Assembly: GCA_038400315.1 (NCBI GenBank)
Contig: CP151667.1
Coordinates: 6,087,174 to 6,151,173 of the forward strand
Direction: 5' to 3'
DNA: 64,000 nucleotides
Source: Isosphaeraceae bacterium EP7
Lineage (GTDB): Bacteria; Planctomycetota; Planctomycetia; Isosphaerales; Isosphaeraceae
The notes under the pieces: model-generated
Databases searched by the model: none
What the model was told of the DNA's origin: nothing
What the model saw: only the letters and a program-made list of their open reading frames with translations
Position numbers and translations under genes: made by a program
In this document: positions 44,072-53,755 of the stretch, piece by piece
Layout: every line of letters begins with the position of its first letter
Numbering within the stretch: position 1 is the first letter of the stretch

Positions 44072-45022
44072 ATGAACCTGCTGACCACGTACGCCGGGTC
44101 GATGATGGAAGGGTTCTTGCCAGCGGGCTGGGACCTGGCGAAGATCGACGCCTGTGCCTCGCATCCGCCGGGATCGATCGGCGAGCGGCAGCCCTGGTGG
44201 AATCCGGGGTTCAACCCGGTGGTCTGCGAGACGGTGGCCGACTTCGATGTGATGCTCGGGCATGAGATCGCCCTGACCATCAAGCGAACCGCCGACGAGG
44301 GGCGGGAGGCCGCGCTCATCCTGCCCGTGGGGCCGATGGGCATGTATCGCTGGGCCGTCTACTTCCTCAAGGAGTGGGGGGTCGGCTGCGAGCACGTCCA
44401 CGGCTTCAACATGGACGAGTGGAGCGACCGCGAGGGTCGGACCCTCCCCTCGAATGACCCCGGCGCGTTCCAGAATGCGATGGAAGGGGCCTTCTACGGG
44501 CCGATGGGGTCGCGGAGCGTGCCGGCGGACAGGCGCTGGTTCGCCACGCCCGAGCGGCTTCCGCATTATGGAGAGCGGATCGCGGAGTTGAAGGCGAAGG
44601 GGGCCGAGCTCTCGGTGATCTTCGGCATCGGTCGGGTTTGCCACATCGCCTTCTGGGAGCCCCATTTCGCCGCCGATTACAAATCGGTGGAAGAGTGGAA
44701 GGCGCAGACCTACAGGCTGGGGGCGAAGCTGCATCCGCTCACGATCGAGCAGAATGCACTGACGAGCTTCAAGAGCCGGACGACGCTGGTGCCGGCGTTC
44801 GCCAACACGATCGGGCCGGGGGTGTTCCTCCAGGCCGACCGGATTATCGGCGGGGCCGACGGCGTGTTCGACCGGGGGATGCAGTGGCAGGGCCTAAGCC
44901 TCTGGATGACCCTGCGATATGGGCCCGACCCGTGGGTGCCCAGCAGCTTCATGCCCACCCTGCCGGGACGTCTCTTCTACCTGAAGGGCCTGGCCGGCCC
45001 GCTGGTCCCCGAGATGAACTGA
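44072..45022 (+). CDS. glucosamine-6-phosphate deaminase-like protein with altered active site
   Basis: The 316-residue protein resembles NagB, which converts glucosamine 6-phosphate to fructose 6-phosphate and ammonia. It shows [19 protein letters not shown] (the NagB NMDE motif) and [13 protein letters not shown]. In NagB the last motif is GxGxDGHIAFNEP with catalytic Asp, His and Glu. Here the His (191) and Glu (196) remain, but the Asp-Gly is Val-Cys (189-190). It is about 50 residues longer than NagB. It may act on another amino-sugar phosphate or be non-catalytic. It is the first gene after the tRNA-Met island. Confidence 0.85.
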   Translation: MNLLTTYAGSMMEGFLPAGWDLAKIDACASHPPGSIGERQPWWNPGFNPVVCETVADFDVMLGHEIALTIKRTADEGREAALILPVGPMGMYRWAVYFLKEWGVGCEHVHGFNMDEWSDREGRTLPSNDPGAFQNAMEGAFYGPMGSRSVPADRRWFATPERLPHYGERIAELKAKGAELSVIFGIGRVCHIAFWEPHFAADYKSVEEWKAQTYRLGAKLHPLTIEQNALTSFKSRTTLVPAFANTIGPGVFLQADRIIGGADGVFDRGMQWQGLSLWMTLRYGPDPWVPSSFMPTLPGRLFYLKGLAGPLVPEMN

Positions 45023-45032
45023 CGGCAGGCCG

Positions 45033-45851
45033 TCAAGGACCCCGCAGGACATGGCTGGTGTTGAAGCCGGCGGAGTTGGCGGGGTCCTCGATGGTGGCGA
45101 GGTAAAACCGGGCCGTGTTGATGTGGTCGGACCGAGTGAGTGAGGGTGTCGCGAGCAGCCCACCGGGCCCGGGGACACGATAATTCCAGACTCCCGCGAC
45201 GTGAGCCTGGCCGCCATAGCCGCTGGGGCCGGGGGCCCAGTAATTCTCGACCCTGGCGGCCGAGTTGGCGACGCAGAGTTGGCCGAAGATGACGTCGTGG
45301 TGGCATGAGGCAGGGTCCAGGAGCGTGACCTGCCCGACGAGCCTGCCGGTGCGTCCGGCGATCGCCTGCGCGGCAGAGGCCATCAGCGTACCGCCGGAAC
45401 TCTGGCCGATGAGGTGGAGTCGCTCGGGGGGGACGCCCGTCGCCAGCAGGGCCTCGGCGAGGCGTTGGCCGTGGTCTTCGGCGCGGGCGAGGTTACGTCT
45501 GGGGATGACGCTGCCGACCGAATCGGCCCCCCAGGCCCACTCCAGGACATTGGCGGAGTTGCCAAGTCGGCGGCCGATGGCGGCAGCAAAGGTCGGGGCG
45601 ATCGTGTAGTGGATTCGGCCCGAAAACGGGTTGGCGCCGACGGCGATGACGACGGTCGGCCGCGACGGATCGAAGGGGTCGGCCGGCCCGCCGCCCGCGG
45701 TCAGATTGATGAGCACGCCGGCGTTGGCGTCGGGGCCTCGCTCGAAAAAGGCGGGCTGTAGACGGTACGGATTGGCTCCGACGGCCAGCGAGATGGCCGC
45801 GACGAAGAGGCACGACATGTGGTGCGACTCATGGTGGGTGCTGCGGCGCAT
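45033..45851 (-). CDS. secreted lipase/esterase-like alpha/beta hydrolase
   Basis: The 272-residue product begins with a His-rich start and a short hydrophobic segment (LFVAAISLAVGA, about 15-26), suggesting export; ATG 45818 is an alternative start. The nucleophile elbow is GQSSGG (Ser151), preceded by PPERLHLI as in lipases. An upstream Asp/His pair is plausible in LLDPASCHHD and SDHINT. It resembles the lipase-like fold used for polymer or lipid esters, but the substrate is unknown. It lies 81 bp downstream of the small membrane protein gene on the same strand. Confidence 0.75.
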   Translation of the reverse strand: MRRSTHHESHHMSCLFVAAISLAVGANPYRLQPAFFERGPDANAGVLINLTAGGGPADPFDPSRPTVVIAVGANPFSGRIHYTIAPTFAAAIGRRLGNSANVLEWAWGADSVGSVIPRRNLARAEDHGQRLAEALLATGVPPERLHLIGQSSGGTLMASAAQAIAGRTGRLVGQVTLLDPASCHHDVIFGQLCVANSAARVENYWAPGPSGYGGQAHVAGVWNYRVPGPGGLLATPSLTRSDHINTARFYLATIEDPANSAGFNTSHVLRGP

Positions 45852-45932
45852 CCCTGGCGATCGGCTCCGATCCGTCTACCCATAATCTACAACGTGGGCG
45901 AGGGGGCGGCGTGGAATCTCGTCGGGGCGGGT

Positions 45933-46259
45933 TCAGTCGATGCTCAGCGCCATAAGGGCGCAAACGATCATCATGAGTAGCAGGCCGATGATGAAGATGA
46001 TGTCCGCGGTAAGGTCGAAGACCCGACGCCGCCTCCGGCTGCGATCGCGGAGCGCGAAAAAGCTGAGCATCGAGCAGGTCAGGAAGGCGAGGGCGTCGGC
46101 CGCCAGCAACTCCTCGGCGACGGTCTGCACCGCCCTGAGATGCGACAGGACGCCGATGAGGCCGATACCGGTGAGGCATACTCCGACCATCCCCCCCGAG
46201 GTGGAGAAGATCGTCAATCGGTGGGCGAAGGAATTGCCGTCGTCGTGCTCTTGAGTCAT
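45933..46259 (-). CDS. small three-span membrane protein
   Basis: The 108-residue protein has three hydrophobic segments (about 21-40, 52-68 and 84-105) separated by a basic loop (RDRSRRRRR). No family is recognised. It lies 90 bp after the large RND pump and is probably co-transcribed with the TetR-MFP-RND operon. Confidence 0.65.
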   Translation of the reverse strand: MTQEHDDGNSFAHRLTIFSTSGGMVGVCLTGIGLIGVLSHLRAVQTVAEELLAADALAFLTCSMLSFFALRDRSRRRRRVFDLTADIIFIIGLLLMMIVCALMALSID

Positions 46260-46349
46260 GGATGGCCGGCCGTCGGGGTGGCCGGTCCCCGGTCGAGCGA
46301 CGCTGGACCGGGGCCGGACGGGCTATGCTAGAACGGCGGCCGCCCCGGT

Positions 46350-49300
46350 TCAATGACCGCCCGAGGCGAGGACTGCGTACTCGGCCGGGGGCCCTTCGTG
46401 GGTGTGGGTGCCGGGCTCGGCCCACTTGATCAGCTTGAAGTCCTCGACGAAGAGGACGTAGAGGACCGGGACGACGACCTTGGTGACGAGCGTCGCGAGC
46501 AGCAGCCCGACGATCTGCACGTAGCAGAGAGGCTCCCAGAGCGGCCCTCCCTTGATGGCCAGCGGGATCAGGCCGCCGACGGTGGCCAGGACCGTGACGA
46601 GCACAGGACGAAGGCGCACGAGCGCGGCGTCGATCACCGCCCGCCGCAGGGGCTCGCCCCGCTCGTGGGCCTCCTCGATGTACTCGAAGAGCACGATGAC
46701 GTGGCTGATGATGACCCCGGCCAGCGACGAGAGCCCCAGCAGCGCGAAGAAGCCGAGCGGGACGTCGAACACGAGCAGGCCCATCAGCCCGCCGACCATG
46801 CCGAAGGGGACCGCGGCGAAGACAACCAGGGGCTTCGTCAGGCTGTTGAACTGGAGCACGAGCGCGATGTAGATGGCCACGATCGACGTGATCATGGCCA
46901 CGGTCATCGTCCCGAAGCCCTTCTCCTGTTCCTCCTTCTCGCCGCCGAAACTGTAGTGATAGCCGGCCGGCCAGTCCTTCGTGGCCTCGGCCAATTTCAC
47001 CCCGAGGGCCTCGACGACGCGGCTGGGGAGCACCCCGGGGATGGCGTCGCACTTGACGGTCAGGCAGCGCTCGTTGTCGCGCCTCATGATCTTGGGGGCG
47101 ACGGCCTCGGGCCGGAAGCTGGCCACCTGGTCGAGCGGCAGGCGGAGGTTGCCGAACGCGCTGGTGAGGCTCAAGGTGCGCAGGTCGTCGAGCTGGCTGC
47201 GCTCGTCGGGCCTGAGCTTCAGGGTCACCGGGATCAGGCGATCGCGGGAGCGGATCGCGGTGGTCGGCAGGCCCGAGAGGGCCCCATTCATCAGCGACGC
47301 GATGGTCTGGTTGGAGACGCCGGTGAGGTTGGCCCGCTCGGCGTCGACCTTCAGGCCGAGTTGGAGGATCTCGGGGTCCCAGTCATCCTGGATGTCGATC
47401 GTGCCCGGGTAGTTGCGCATGAACGACTTGACCTGCTCGCCCAGACGCCTGATCGTCTTCAGGTCGGGGCCCATCAGGCGGACCTGCACCGGCACGCCGA
47501 TCGGGGGGCCTGTCTCGAGCTGGTAGACGCGGACGCGTGCCGCGGGGACCTTGGAGGGGAGGATCGCCTTGAGCCTGGCCCCGAGCGCGGCAGTCTTCAG
47601 GCGGTCGCGGGTGTGGATCATCACCTGGGCATAGTTGGCCGCCGGCTGTTCGGGCACGATCGAGAGCCAGAACCTAGGCCCGCCCGCGCCGACGTAGGTC
47701 GTATAGGATTCGGCGTCATCGCCGAGCACCTCGTCGATGTGGGCGATGGCCCGCATCGCCTCGTCCTTGGTCTGGCGGATGGGTGTCCCCTCGGGCAGGA
47801 ACAGGTCGACGCAGAAGACCGTGTGGAGATCCTTGGGGAAGAAGTTGGTGCCGATGAGCGGGAGCAGGCTGATGGCCGAGCCCAGCACGATGAAGCATGC
47901 GATCAGGGAGGTCCACTTGTGATCCATGCACATCTCTGAGAACCCGTTGTAGACCCGCGCGAACCGAGAGCCCTTGCCCCCCTCCCCCACGCCAGCCTCC
48001 ATGCCGACCTGCCCCCTGAGCATCAAGTAGCCGAGCATCGGGATGAACGTCATCGACACGATACGGCTGGCCACCAGCGAGGCGGTGACGACCACCGGCA
48101 GCGAGTAGATGAACTCGCCGACCACGCCGCTGACGAGCAGCAGCGGCAGGAACGCGACGCAGTTTGTGATGGTTGCGTAAAGGATCGCCCTGGAGAGCTT
48201 CTGCGGGCCGAGCCAGGCGGCGACGTCGCGAGGGGTGCCATGCGCCAGCTCTCGATTGATCGCGTCGCCGGCCACCACCGGGTCGTCGACCAGCAGGCCG
48301 AGCGCGATGATGAGCGCGGCGATGGAGATCTGCTGGAGGTCGATGCCCAGCAGCGAGCAGATGCCAAGAGTCATCGCCAGGGTGATGGGGATGGAGATGG
48401 CCACGAGCAGGGCGCTGCGCCACTCCATGAAGAGGAGGGCCACGATGACGACGATGACGATGGCCTCGATCAGGCAGTCGTCGAACTCGTGGATCTTGTG
48501 CCGGACACGCTCGGGCTCGTCGCTGGTCCGATCGATGCGGAGGTCATCGGGCAGGACCCCGCGCATCTCGCCCAGCACTCGATCGACATCATTGGAGAAC
48601 TCGGCGATCTGCGTCCCCTTCACCTGACGCACGGCCAGGGTGATCGCCCTGGTGGTCCAGAGCTGCTTGGGGCCGCCTGATTTCGAAGCCTCTGCCGCAC
48701 CGTGGCCCTCCACACCGCCCGAAACCATCCCGGTGCCGACGTCGGGCTGGAGCGAGGTGGGCGGGTGCGCGGGGTCGGCCTTGATGGTGCGGAAATTCAG
48801 GTTCCGCGGGGGGTCCTCGTAGCCGCCGACGACCTCGACGAGATCCCTGAGGTAGACGGGATAGCCATCGCGGACCTCGACGACCACGTCGCGCAGCTCC
48901 TCGGCGCCGCCAAGCTTACCGGTTGGCTTGACGACCAGGTTCTGGCCGGGTAGCTCGACGGTGCCGCCCGGGACGTCGATATTTCGCTGGGCGAGCGTGC
49001 GGGCCAGCCCTTCGAAGTCGAGTCCGGTCGAGGCCGCGCGACGTCCGCTCATATAGAGATAAACCGCCTCCTCGACCACGCCCAGCTGCTCGATCTTGCC
49101 CACCCGGGGCGTCTGCCGCAGTCGATCCTGGATCAGGTCGGCGTGGCGTCTCAGCTCCTCGTAGCTGTACCGAGCCACCCCGCCCGGCTCGGCCTGACAC
49201 CGGCGTTTCAGCTCGCCGACCAGCTCGGAAAGATCGGCCACGAGAACGCCCGGCCAGACGTCGGGGTGCCCCAGGCCGCTGCCCACGGCCGAGGCCTGCC

Positions 49301-50042
49301 AGCGCTCGACCTCGCGGCCCAGGGAAGCCCGGTCGATCCCGTCGATCAGGCGAAAGTCGACCACGCCGGCACCCAGGAGCCCCACATACTGGCCGTCCTC
49401 GGCCATCCCTGCGTCCTTCAAGTGGAGCAGAAGCGATTGGGCCAGGCGCTCGATGAGCGCCGGGTCGAGCGACGTGGGGTGGACGAGCACGCCGCTGTGC
49501 CTGCGGTCGCGCAAGCCCTCGGGCCGCGCCTCGCGCACGGCCTTCAGGCGTTCGGCGATGAGTGCGGCGCGACGCTCGACCTCGACGTCGGAGACGGGCG
49601 GGCTGCTGATCGTGAGCATCACCGCGACGGTGTCGCCGAAGTCCTTGTCAAGCCTCGGCCTTGGTGCCTGGCCGCCGGACATCGGCAGGTCGGTCATCGC
49701 GGCGAGCTTGTTGTCGAGGTCTTGCCAGATCGCCTCGGCGTTCTTCGTCGTGTCGTACAGGTCGACGAAAACCACGGAGAGCCCCTGGCGGCTGAGCGAG
49801 CGGACATGCTCGACGGCGGGGTTCTCGGCCAGCTTCTTCTCGATCTTGCGCGTCAGCTCCTGCTCGACCTCGATGGCGTTGGCGCCCGGGACGTTGGTCA
49901 GGACCACGCCGCTGCGGACCTGGATCACCGGGTCCTGCCGCTGCGGCATCGACCGGTAGGCCTGCACGCCCCAGAGGAGGGTGAAGACCAGCAGGGTCCA
50001 GGCGATCGGCCGCTTGTAGACGAAATACTGCGACGTGGTCAT
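46350..50042 (-). CDS. large RND-family efflux transporter with an extra periplasmic insert
   Basis: The inner-membrane RND pump is 1230 residues, versus about 1030-1050 usual. It starts MTTSQYFVYKRPIAWTLLVF and has TM4 with GLLVDDPVVAGDAINRE (one Asp pair retained). The C-terminal blocks are ALVLQFNSLTKPLVVFAAVPFG and LLGLSSLAGVIISHVIVLFEYIEEA. Extra sequence of about 120 residues lies in the first porter region (about 170-300: HPTSLDPALIERLAQSLLLHL, DFRLIDGIDRASLGREVERW). Another 45-residue Gly/Ala/Pro-rich insert (about 420-465) is also unusual. It is preceded by its MFP and TetR genes; no OMF gene is nearby. Confidence 0.9.
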   Translation of the reverse strand: MTTSQYFVYKRPIAWTLLVFTLLWGVQAYRSMPQRQDPVIQVRSGVVLTNVPGANAIEVEQELTRKIEKKLAENPAVEHVRSLSRQGLSVVFVDLYDTTKNAEAIWQDLDNKLAAMTDLPMSGGQAPRPRLDKDFGDTVAVMLTISSPPVSDVEVERRAALIAERLKAVREARPEGLRDRRHSGVLVHPTSLDPALIERLAQSLLLHLKDAGMAEDGQYVGLLGAGVVDFRLIDGIDRASLGREVERWQASAVGSGLGHPDVWPGVLVADLSELVGELKRRCQAEPGGVARYSYEELRRHADLIQDRLRQTPRVGKIEQLGVVEEAVYLYMSGRRAASTGLDFEGLARTLAQRNIDVPGGTVELPGQNLVVKPTGKLGGAEELRDVVVEVRDGYPVYLRDLVEVVGGYEDPPRNLNFRTIKADPAHPPTSLQPDVGTGMVSGGVEGHGAAEASKSGGPKQLWTTRAITLAVRQVKGTQIAEFSNDVDRVLGEMRGVLPDDLRIDRTSDEPERVRHKIHEFDDCLIEAIVIVVIVALLFMEWRSALLVAISIPITLAMTLGICSLLGIDLQQISIAALIIALGLLVDDPVVAGDAINRELAHGTPRDVAAWLGPQKLSRAILYATITNCVAFLPLLLVSGVVGEFIYSLPVVVTASLVASRIVSMTFIPMLGYLMLRGQVGMEAGVGEGGKGSRFARVYNGFSEMCMDHKWTSLIACFIVLGSAISLLPLIGTNFFPKDLHTVFCVDLFLPEGTPIRQTKDEAMRAIAHIDEVLGDDAESYTTYVGAGGPRFWLSIVPEQPAANYAQVMIHTRDRLKTAALGARLKAILPSKVPAARVRVYQLETGPPIGVPVQVRLMGPDLKTIRRLGEQVKSFMRNYPGTIDIQDDWDPEILQLGLKVDAERANLTGVSNQTIASLMNGALSGLPTTAIRSRDRLIPVTLKLRPDERSQLDDLRTLSLTSAFGNLRLPLDQVASFRPEAVAPKIMRRDNERCLTVKCDAIPGVLPSRVVEALGVKLAEATKDWPAGYHYSFGGEKEEQEKGFGTMTVAMITSIVAIYIALVLQFNSLTKPLVVFAAVPFGMVGGLMGLLVFDVPLGFFALLGLSSLAGVIISHVIVLFEYIEEAHERGEPLRRAVIDAALVRLRPVLVTVLATVGGLIPLAIKGGPLWEPLCYVQIVGLLLATLVTKVVVPVLYVLFVEDFKLIKWAEPGTHTHEGPPAEYAVLASGGH

Positions 50043-50088
50043 GGACGTCCACCGGGTTGAGGCCTGCGCTGGCGCGTTTCCATCCGTC

Positions 50089-51363
50089 TTACTCGGCGAC
50101 CTGGACGGCCTGGCCGTCGTACAGCCTGTGTGTGCCGGTGGCCACCACCCGATCGCCGTCGCGGAGCGCCCCGGCCTGGCCGTCGAGTCGGACGGCGATC
50201 CGATTATTGAGGACGTCTTCAAACTCGACGGGGGTGGCCCGCACCACGTCTCGGCCGTCTTCCTCGATGACCCGGTAGACGTCGTAGCCCGATCCCGTAA
50301 TCCTGGGGACGATGGCGGTGAGCGGAAGGAGGTGGGCGTTCACCTCGCGGCGGAAGGCGACGGTGGCCATCATGCCGGGGCGCAGGCCCTCGGGCCTGTC
50401 GATGCGGACCTCGACGGCATATGTGCGCGTCTGCGCATCGGCCATCGAGCCAATCTTGTGGATCGTCCCCTGGAACCGCCGGCCAGGCAGGGCGTCGCTG
50501 GTGACCTCGAACGTCTGGCCCAGCGAGAGCCGGCCGACGGCCGTGTCGGGGACGCCGAAGGCGATGACGACGCTGGAGAGGTCCAGCAGCAAGAACGCCT
50601 TCTGGTTGGCGGCGATGCGCTCGCCCCCCTCGATGGACCTGGCCGCGACCGTCCCCTCCTCGAACGGGGAGACGAGCGTGCAATACGAGAGGTTGGCGTC
50701 GGCCTGCTCCAGGTCGATCTTGGCCGACTGAACATCTCGCCGGGCCGCGTGGACGGCGGCCTGGGCCGAGAGCTGCTTGGCCTTCGCCGCGTCGAGGTCG
50801 GCCGACGTCGATGCATTACGGCGGACGAGCTGGTCAGTTCGCCTCAGCTCAACCTGGGCCAGGCCGGCGTCGGCCTCCTGCTGTTCGAGCCTGGCCTCGG
50901 CCGTCGCCAGCTTCTCCCCCGCCACCCCCCGCTCGCGAACATAGTCCGAGCGATCGAGCTGCGCCAGCGCCGTCCCCTTGGGGACGCGATCCCCTTCGTG
51001 AATGTTCCGCACCTGGCCACCGTTACCCCGGACCTGATACAGGGACTCGACCGTGCCGCCGACGCGGAACGAGAGCTCGGCCTTATGAAGCTCCTTGACC
51101 GCCGCGCTGTAACGCAGGCCCGAGGCGACGACTTCGGGCTGGAGCATGACCACGCGGACGGACGCGGGGGCCACCTCGGTCGAGACAACCTCCCTCGACT
51201 TCACGACAGAGGCCATCCACTGACGCCCGCCGAAGGAGGCCCCCGTCACGACCGAGAGCACAATAAGGCCGATCGTCAGTTTTCGACGATTCGTCGAAAA
51301 CTGCGCAAAAAAAGGGAGAGGGCGCAATTCAGCTGGTGGCGAGGCCGACACGATTGCATTCAT
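50089..51363 (-). CDS. RND membrane fusion protein
   Basis: The 424-residue adaptor has an N-terminal span (LTIGLIVLSVVTGASFGG, about 29-46), a lipoyl half (VGGTVESLYQVRGNGGQVRNIHEGDRVPKG), a helical hairpin (about 140-215), the second half (LVSPFEEGTVAARSIEGGERI) and a beta-barrel/MP domain (LRPGMMATVAFRREV, LLPLTAIV). The start at 51363 overlaps the end of the TetR gene by 35 bp; later ATG codons would remove the membrane anchor. It is paired with the RND pump whose gene starts 46 bp downstream. Confidence 0.92.
   Translation of the reverse strand: MNAIVSASPPAELRPLPFFAQFSTNRRKLTIGLIVLSVVTGASFGGRQWMASVVKSREVVSTEVAPASVRVVMLQPEVVASGLRYSAAVKELHKAELSFRVGGTVESLYQVRGNGGQVRNIHEGDRVPKGTALAQLDRSDYVRERGVAGEKLATAEARLEQQEADAGLAQVELRRTDQLVRRNASTSADLDAAKAKQLSAQAAVHAARRDVQSAKIDLEQADANLSYCTLVSPFEEGTVAARSIEGGERIAANQKAFLLLDLSSVVIAFGVPDTAVGRLSLGQTFEVTSDALPGRRFQGTIHKIGSMADAQTRTYAVEVRIDRPEGLRPGMMATVAFRREVNAHLLPLTAIVPRITGSGYDVYRVIEEDGRDVVRATPVEFEDVLNNRIAVRLDGQAGALRDGDRVVATGTHRLYDGQAVQVAE
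51277..51303. promoter_or_regulatory. 27-bp perfect palindrome, candidate TetR operator
   Basis: Two 13-base arms around a single central base form a perfect palindrome with core TCGACGATTCGTC. It lies inside the 5' end of the MFP coding sequence, just past the TetR stop. Its core matches the site upstream of the tetR-like gene (52079-52094). Confidence 0.6.
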
Positions 51364-52069
51364 CGGCGAAGATCTCCCGGGCGACCTTGCGGAGGGTCTC
51401 GGCGTAGTCCCACTCGGAGACGAGTGGCCTCCAGCCAAGTCCATCGAGGAAGTGCTGGATGTTCTGGCTCATCACGGCGAAGGGGTCGCCGATTTCGAAC
51501 GCGTTGAGCGTGTGGGGCAGCTTGGTCATCGCCTCGTGGGTGCCGATGGCCAGGGTAAAGACACCGAAGGCGACCGAGCCGGCCGTCGTCGGGGGCTTCA
51601 GGACGATATCGCCGGCCCGTTCCGCGTCGCGGACGATGTCGCAGACCCAGCCGCAGATCAGGTCGTCCTGGCATCCGAAGGCCCCCAGCCGCTCGGCCGT
51701 GGCCCGGTCGCCGAGGTCGGCCATGCGGACGATCATCTCGGCGTGGAAGTAGTGCGGGTGCAGCCGGGCAAAGAGCTCGTCGGCAAATCCGAGGGCGACC
51801 ATCCGCTCGCGAGGTCGACCGTTATAGACCCTGGCCCGGTCGAAGAGGGCGATCCGCTGGGCGTTGCTCTGAACGGCGAGCGCGGTGACGAGGTCTTCCT
51901 TGGTTGCGAAATGGTGGTAGACCGTCCCCTTGGAATACTCCGAGGCCTCGGCCAGGCGGTCCATGCTCAGGCCCGCATAGCCCTGCTCGATGAGCATCGT
52001 CCGGGCGAGCGCCAGCAGCAGCTCCTCTCGCTGCTGGACCTCGCGTTGTTTGCGCTCGCTCGTCTTCAT
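51329..52069 (-). CDS. TetR-family transcriptional regulator
   Basis: The 246-residue repressor has a normal N-terminal TetR helix-turn-helix (LLALARTMLIEQGYAGLSMDRLAEASEYSKGTVYHHFATKEDLV, with recognition helix around KGTVYHHF) and a longer-than-usual ligand domain (TetR proteins are often 190-220). It lies directly upstream of, and overlaps by 35 bp, an MFP gene and its RND pump, the standard layout for a local efflux repressor. Matching palindromes lie upstream of its own start and early in the MFP gene. Confidence 0.93.
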   Translation of the reverse strand: MKTSERKQREVQQREELLLALARTMLIEQGYAGLSMDRLAEASEYSKGTVYHHFATKEDLVTALAVQSNAQRIALFDRARVYNGRPRERMVALGFADELFARLHPHYFHAEMIVRMADLGDRATAERLGAFGCQDDLICGWVCDIVRDAERAGDIVLKPPTTAGSVAFGVFTLAIGTHEAMTKLPHTLNAFEIGDPFAVMSQNIQHFLDGLGWRPLVSEWDYAETLRKVAREIFADECNRVGLATS

Positions 52070-52078
52070 GGCGAGATT

Positions 52079-52094
52079 ATCGACGGTTCGTCAG
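52079..52094. promoter_or_regulatory. second candidate TetR operator
   Basis: ATCGACGGTTCGTCAG, about 10 nt upstream of the tetR-like start codon, matches the core of the 51277-51303 palindrome with one central change. This location suggests autoregulation. Confidence 0.5.
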
Positions 52095-52169
52095 AAATCG
52101 TCAAGGCGTCAAATCACAGGCCAGCGGTCGAGTCCGGCGGGCCATCCAGGGGCCCGCGTGGGCGTGGGC

Positions 52170-53507
52170 TCAATCCGCCCGAGATTCGCCCGAGCTGGAC
52201 TCGACGGGGATGGGCTCGACGCGGACACGGCGGATCCGGGTGGGGTCGGCCTGGAGGACGATGAGCCGATGGTTGCCGACGTCGACGGAGTCGCCCGTGC
52301 GGCCGAGCCGGCCGAGGATGTCCAGGATCAGGCCGCCAGCCGTCTCGGCGTCGGTCTCGGGGACGACGACCCCGCATTCTTCGGTGAGGGTGTCGAGCGG
52401 GCAGGTGGCGTCGATCTCGAAGGCGCCCCCCTCGACGGCCGTGACCTGGGGCGTCTCGCGGTCGAACTCGTCCTGGATCGGGCCGACGAGCTCTTCGAGG
52501 ACGTTCTCCAGGCCGACCATGCCGACGACGCTGCCGTATTCGTCCAGGAGCATGGCCAGGTGGACCCGGTTGCGCTGGAACTCGATGAGGAGCTGGTCGA
52601 GCCGCAGGGATTCGGGGAGGAAGGGGACCTCGCGAACCCACTTGCGGAGGTCGGGCCTGCCGCTGGCCTGGCCGCCGGCGCGGAAGACGTCCTTGACGTG
52701 GATCATGCCGATGACGGTGGTCAGGTCGTCTTCGCAGAGGGGGTACCGCGTGTGCCCCGCCTGGCGGGCGATCCTGAGGTTATCTTCCAGGGGGCGCGAG
52801 AGGCTGAGGTAGACGATGTCGGGGCGCGGGACCATGATCCGGCGGGCGGTCTTCTCCTCCAGGTTCAGCACGTTCTCGATCATGATGCGCTCGGTGCGCG
52901 AGAGGTGGCCGCCGGCGACGCTCTCGGCGACGATGTGGCGCAGCTCTTCCTCGGTGTGGGTCATCTCGGAGTGGTCGGTCGCACCCAGGCCGACGACCCA
53001 GAGGGTCAGGTTGCTGGCCGAGTTCAGGAGCCAGATGATCGGCCAGAAGGTGTAGTAGAACGCGATCAGCACCGGGGCCGTCCAGAGGGCGACCGGCTTG
53101 GCCGAGCGGATGGCCAGGCTCTTGGGTGCCTGCTCGCCAAGGGCCATGTGCAGGAAAGTCACCAGCGAGAGGGCCATGAACGGCACCATCGTGGCGATCA
53201 GGCCGGTGGCGCCGTGCTCGGTCTGGACGCCCATCCAGGCGAACGTCTGGATGATGGCCGGCTCGACCTTCTCCTCGATGGCCCGGCCCAGAGCGAGGCT
53301 GGCCACCGTGATGCCAAGCTGCGAGGCGGAGAGATACGAGTCGAGCCGGTCGAGCGCCCGCAGGGTGAGCTTGGCCGCCCAGTTGCCGGCCTCGGCGAGC
53401 TGCTCGATCTGGCTGGTCCTGACCTTGACCAGGGCGAACTCGGCGGCGACGAAGAATCCATTGATGAACACGAGCCCGGCGATGACCAAGAGGTCGGTGA
53501 GTCCCAT
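52170..53507 (-). CDS. CNNM/CorC-family transporter-like membrane protein
   Basis: The 445-residue protein has a DUF21-type transmembrane domain (about 1-190; VFINGFFVAAEFALVKVRTSQIEQL, LASLALGRAIEEKVEP region, LALGEQAPKSLAIRSA-type motif), a CBS pair (about 205-330; NVLNLEEKTARRIMVPRPDIVYLSL, AMLLDEYGSVVGMVGLENVLEELVG), and a CorC_HlyC C-terminal domain (ATCPLDTLTEECGV, AETAGGLILDILGRL). Family members include magnesium/cobalt efflux proteins and proteins once called hemolysins. It is divergent from gcvT and about 100 bp from the tetR-like gene. Confidence 0.93.
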   Translation of the reverse strand: MGLTDLLVIAGLVFINGFFVAAEFALVKVRTSQIEQLAEAGNWAAKLTLRALDRLDSYLSASQLGITVASLALGRAIEEKVEPAIIQTFAWMGVQTEHGATGLIATMVPFMALSLVTFLHMALGEQAPKSLAIRSAKPVALWTAPVLIAFYYTFWPIIWLLNSASNLTLWVVGLGATDHSEMTHTEEELRHIVAESVAGGHLSRTERIMIENVLNLEEKTARRIMVPRPDIVYLSLSRPLEDNLRIARQAGHTRYPLCEDDLTTVIGMIHVKDVFRAGGQASGRPDLRKWVREVPFLPESLRLDQLLIEFQRNRVHLAMLLDEYGSVVGMVGLENVLEELVGPIQDEFDRETPQVTAVEGGAFEIDATCPLDTLTEECGVVVPETDAETAGGLILDILGRLGRTGDSVDVGNHRLIVLQADPTRIRRVRVEPIPVESSSGESRAD

Positions 53508-53755
53508 TGTCCTGCTGGTCCGCCGGAGGGGGGGTGGTCGGGCCGGTTGCCGCGCCCCGCCTGAGGTGGGGGCGACCAGAGCAGAATCGGCCCGGAGGTC
53601 GCCACAATTCTATCCGATTGATGGCCGAGGTGCACGGGGGTACCGCCGCGCCAAAGGCGCCCCGCTCGGCGGCCGCCCAGGATCCGAATTGCCGAGGGGC
53701 GCGGGGCCTCGCTAGAATCGGCCACCCAGACGATCGCAGGAAGAGGAATCCGTCC

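Noticed and set aside
53508-53755. Possible glycine riboswitch upstream of gcvT
   Set aside because: The characteristic paired aptamer motifs could not be seen in the 248-bp leader; no positive evidence.
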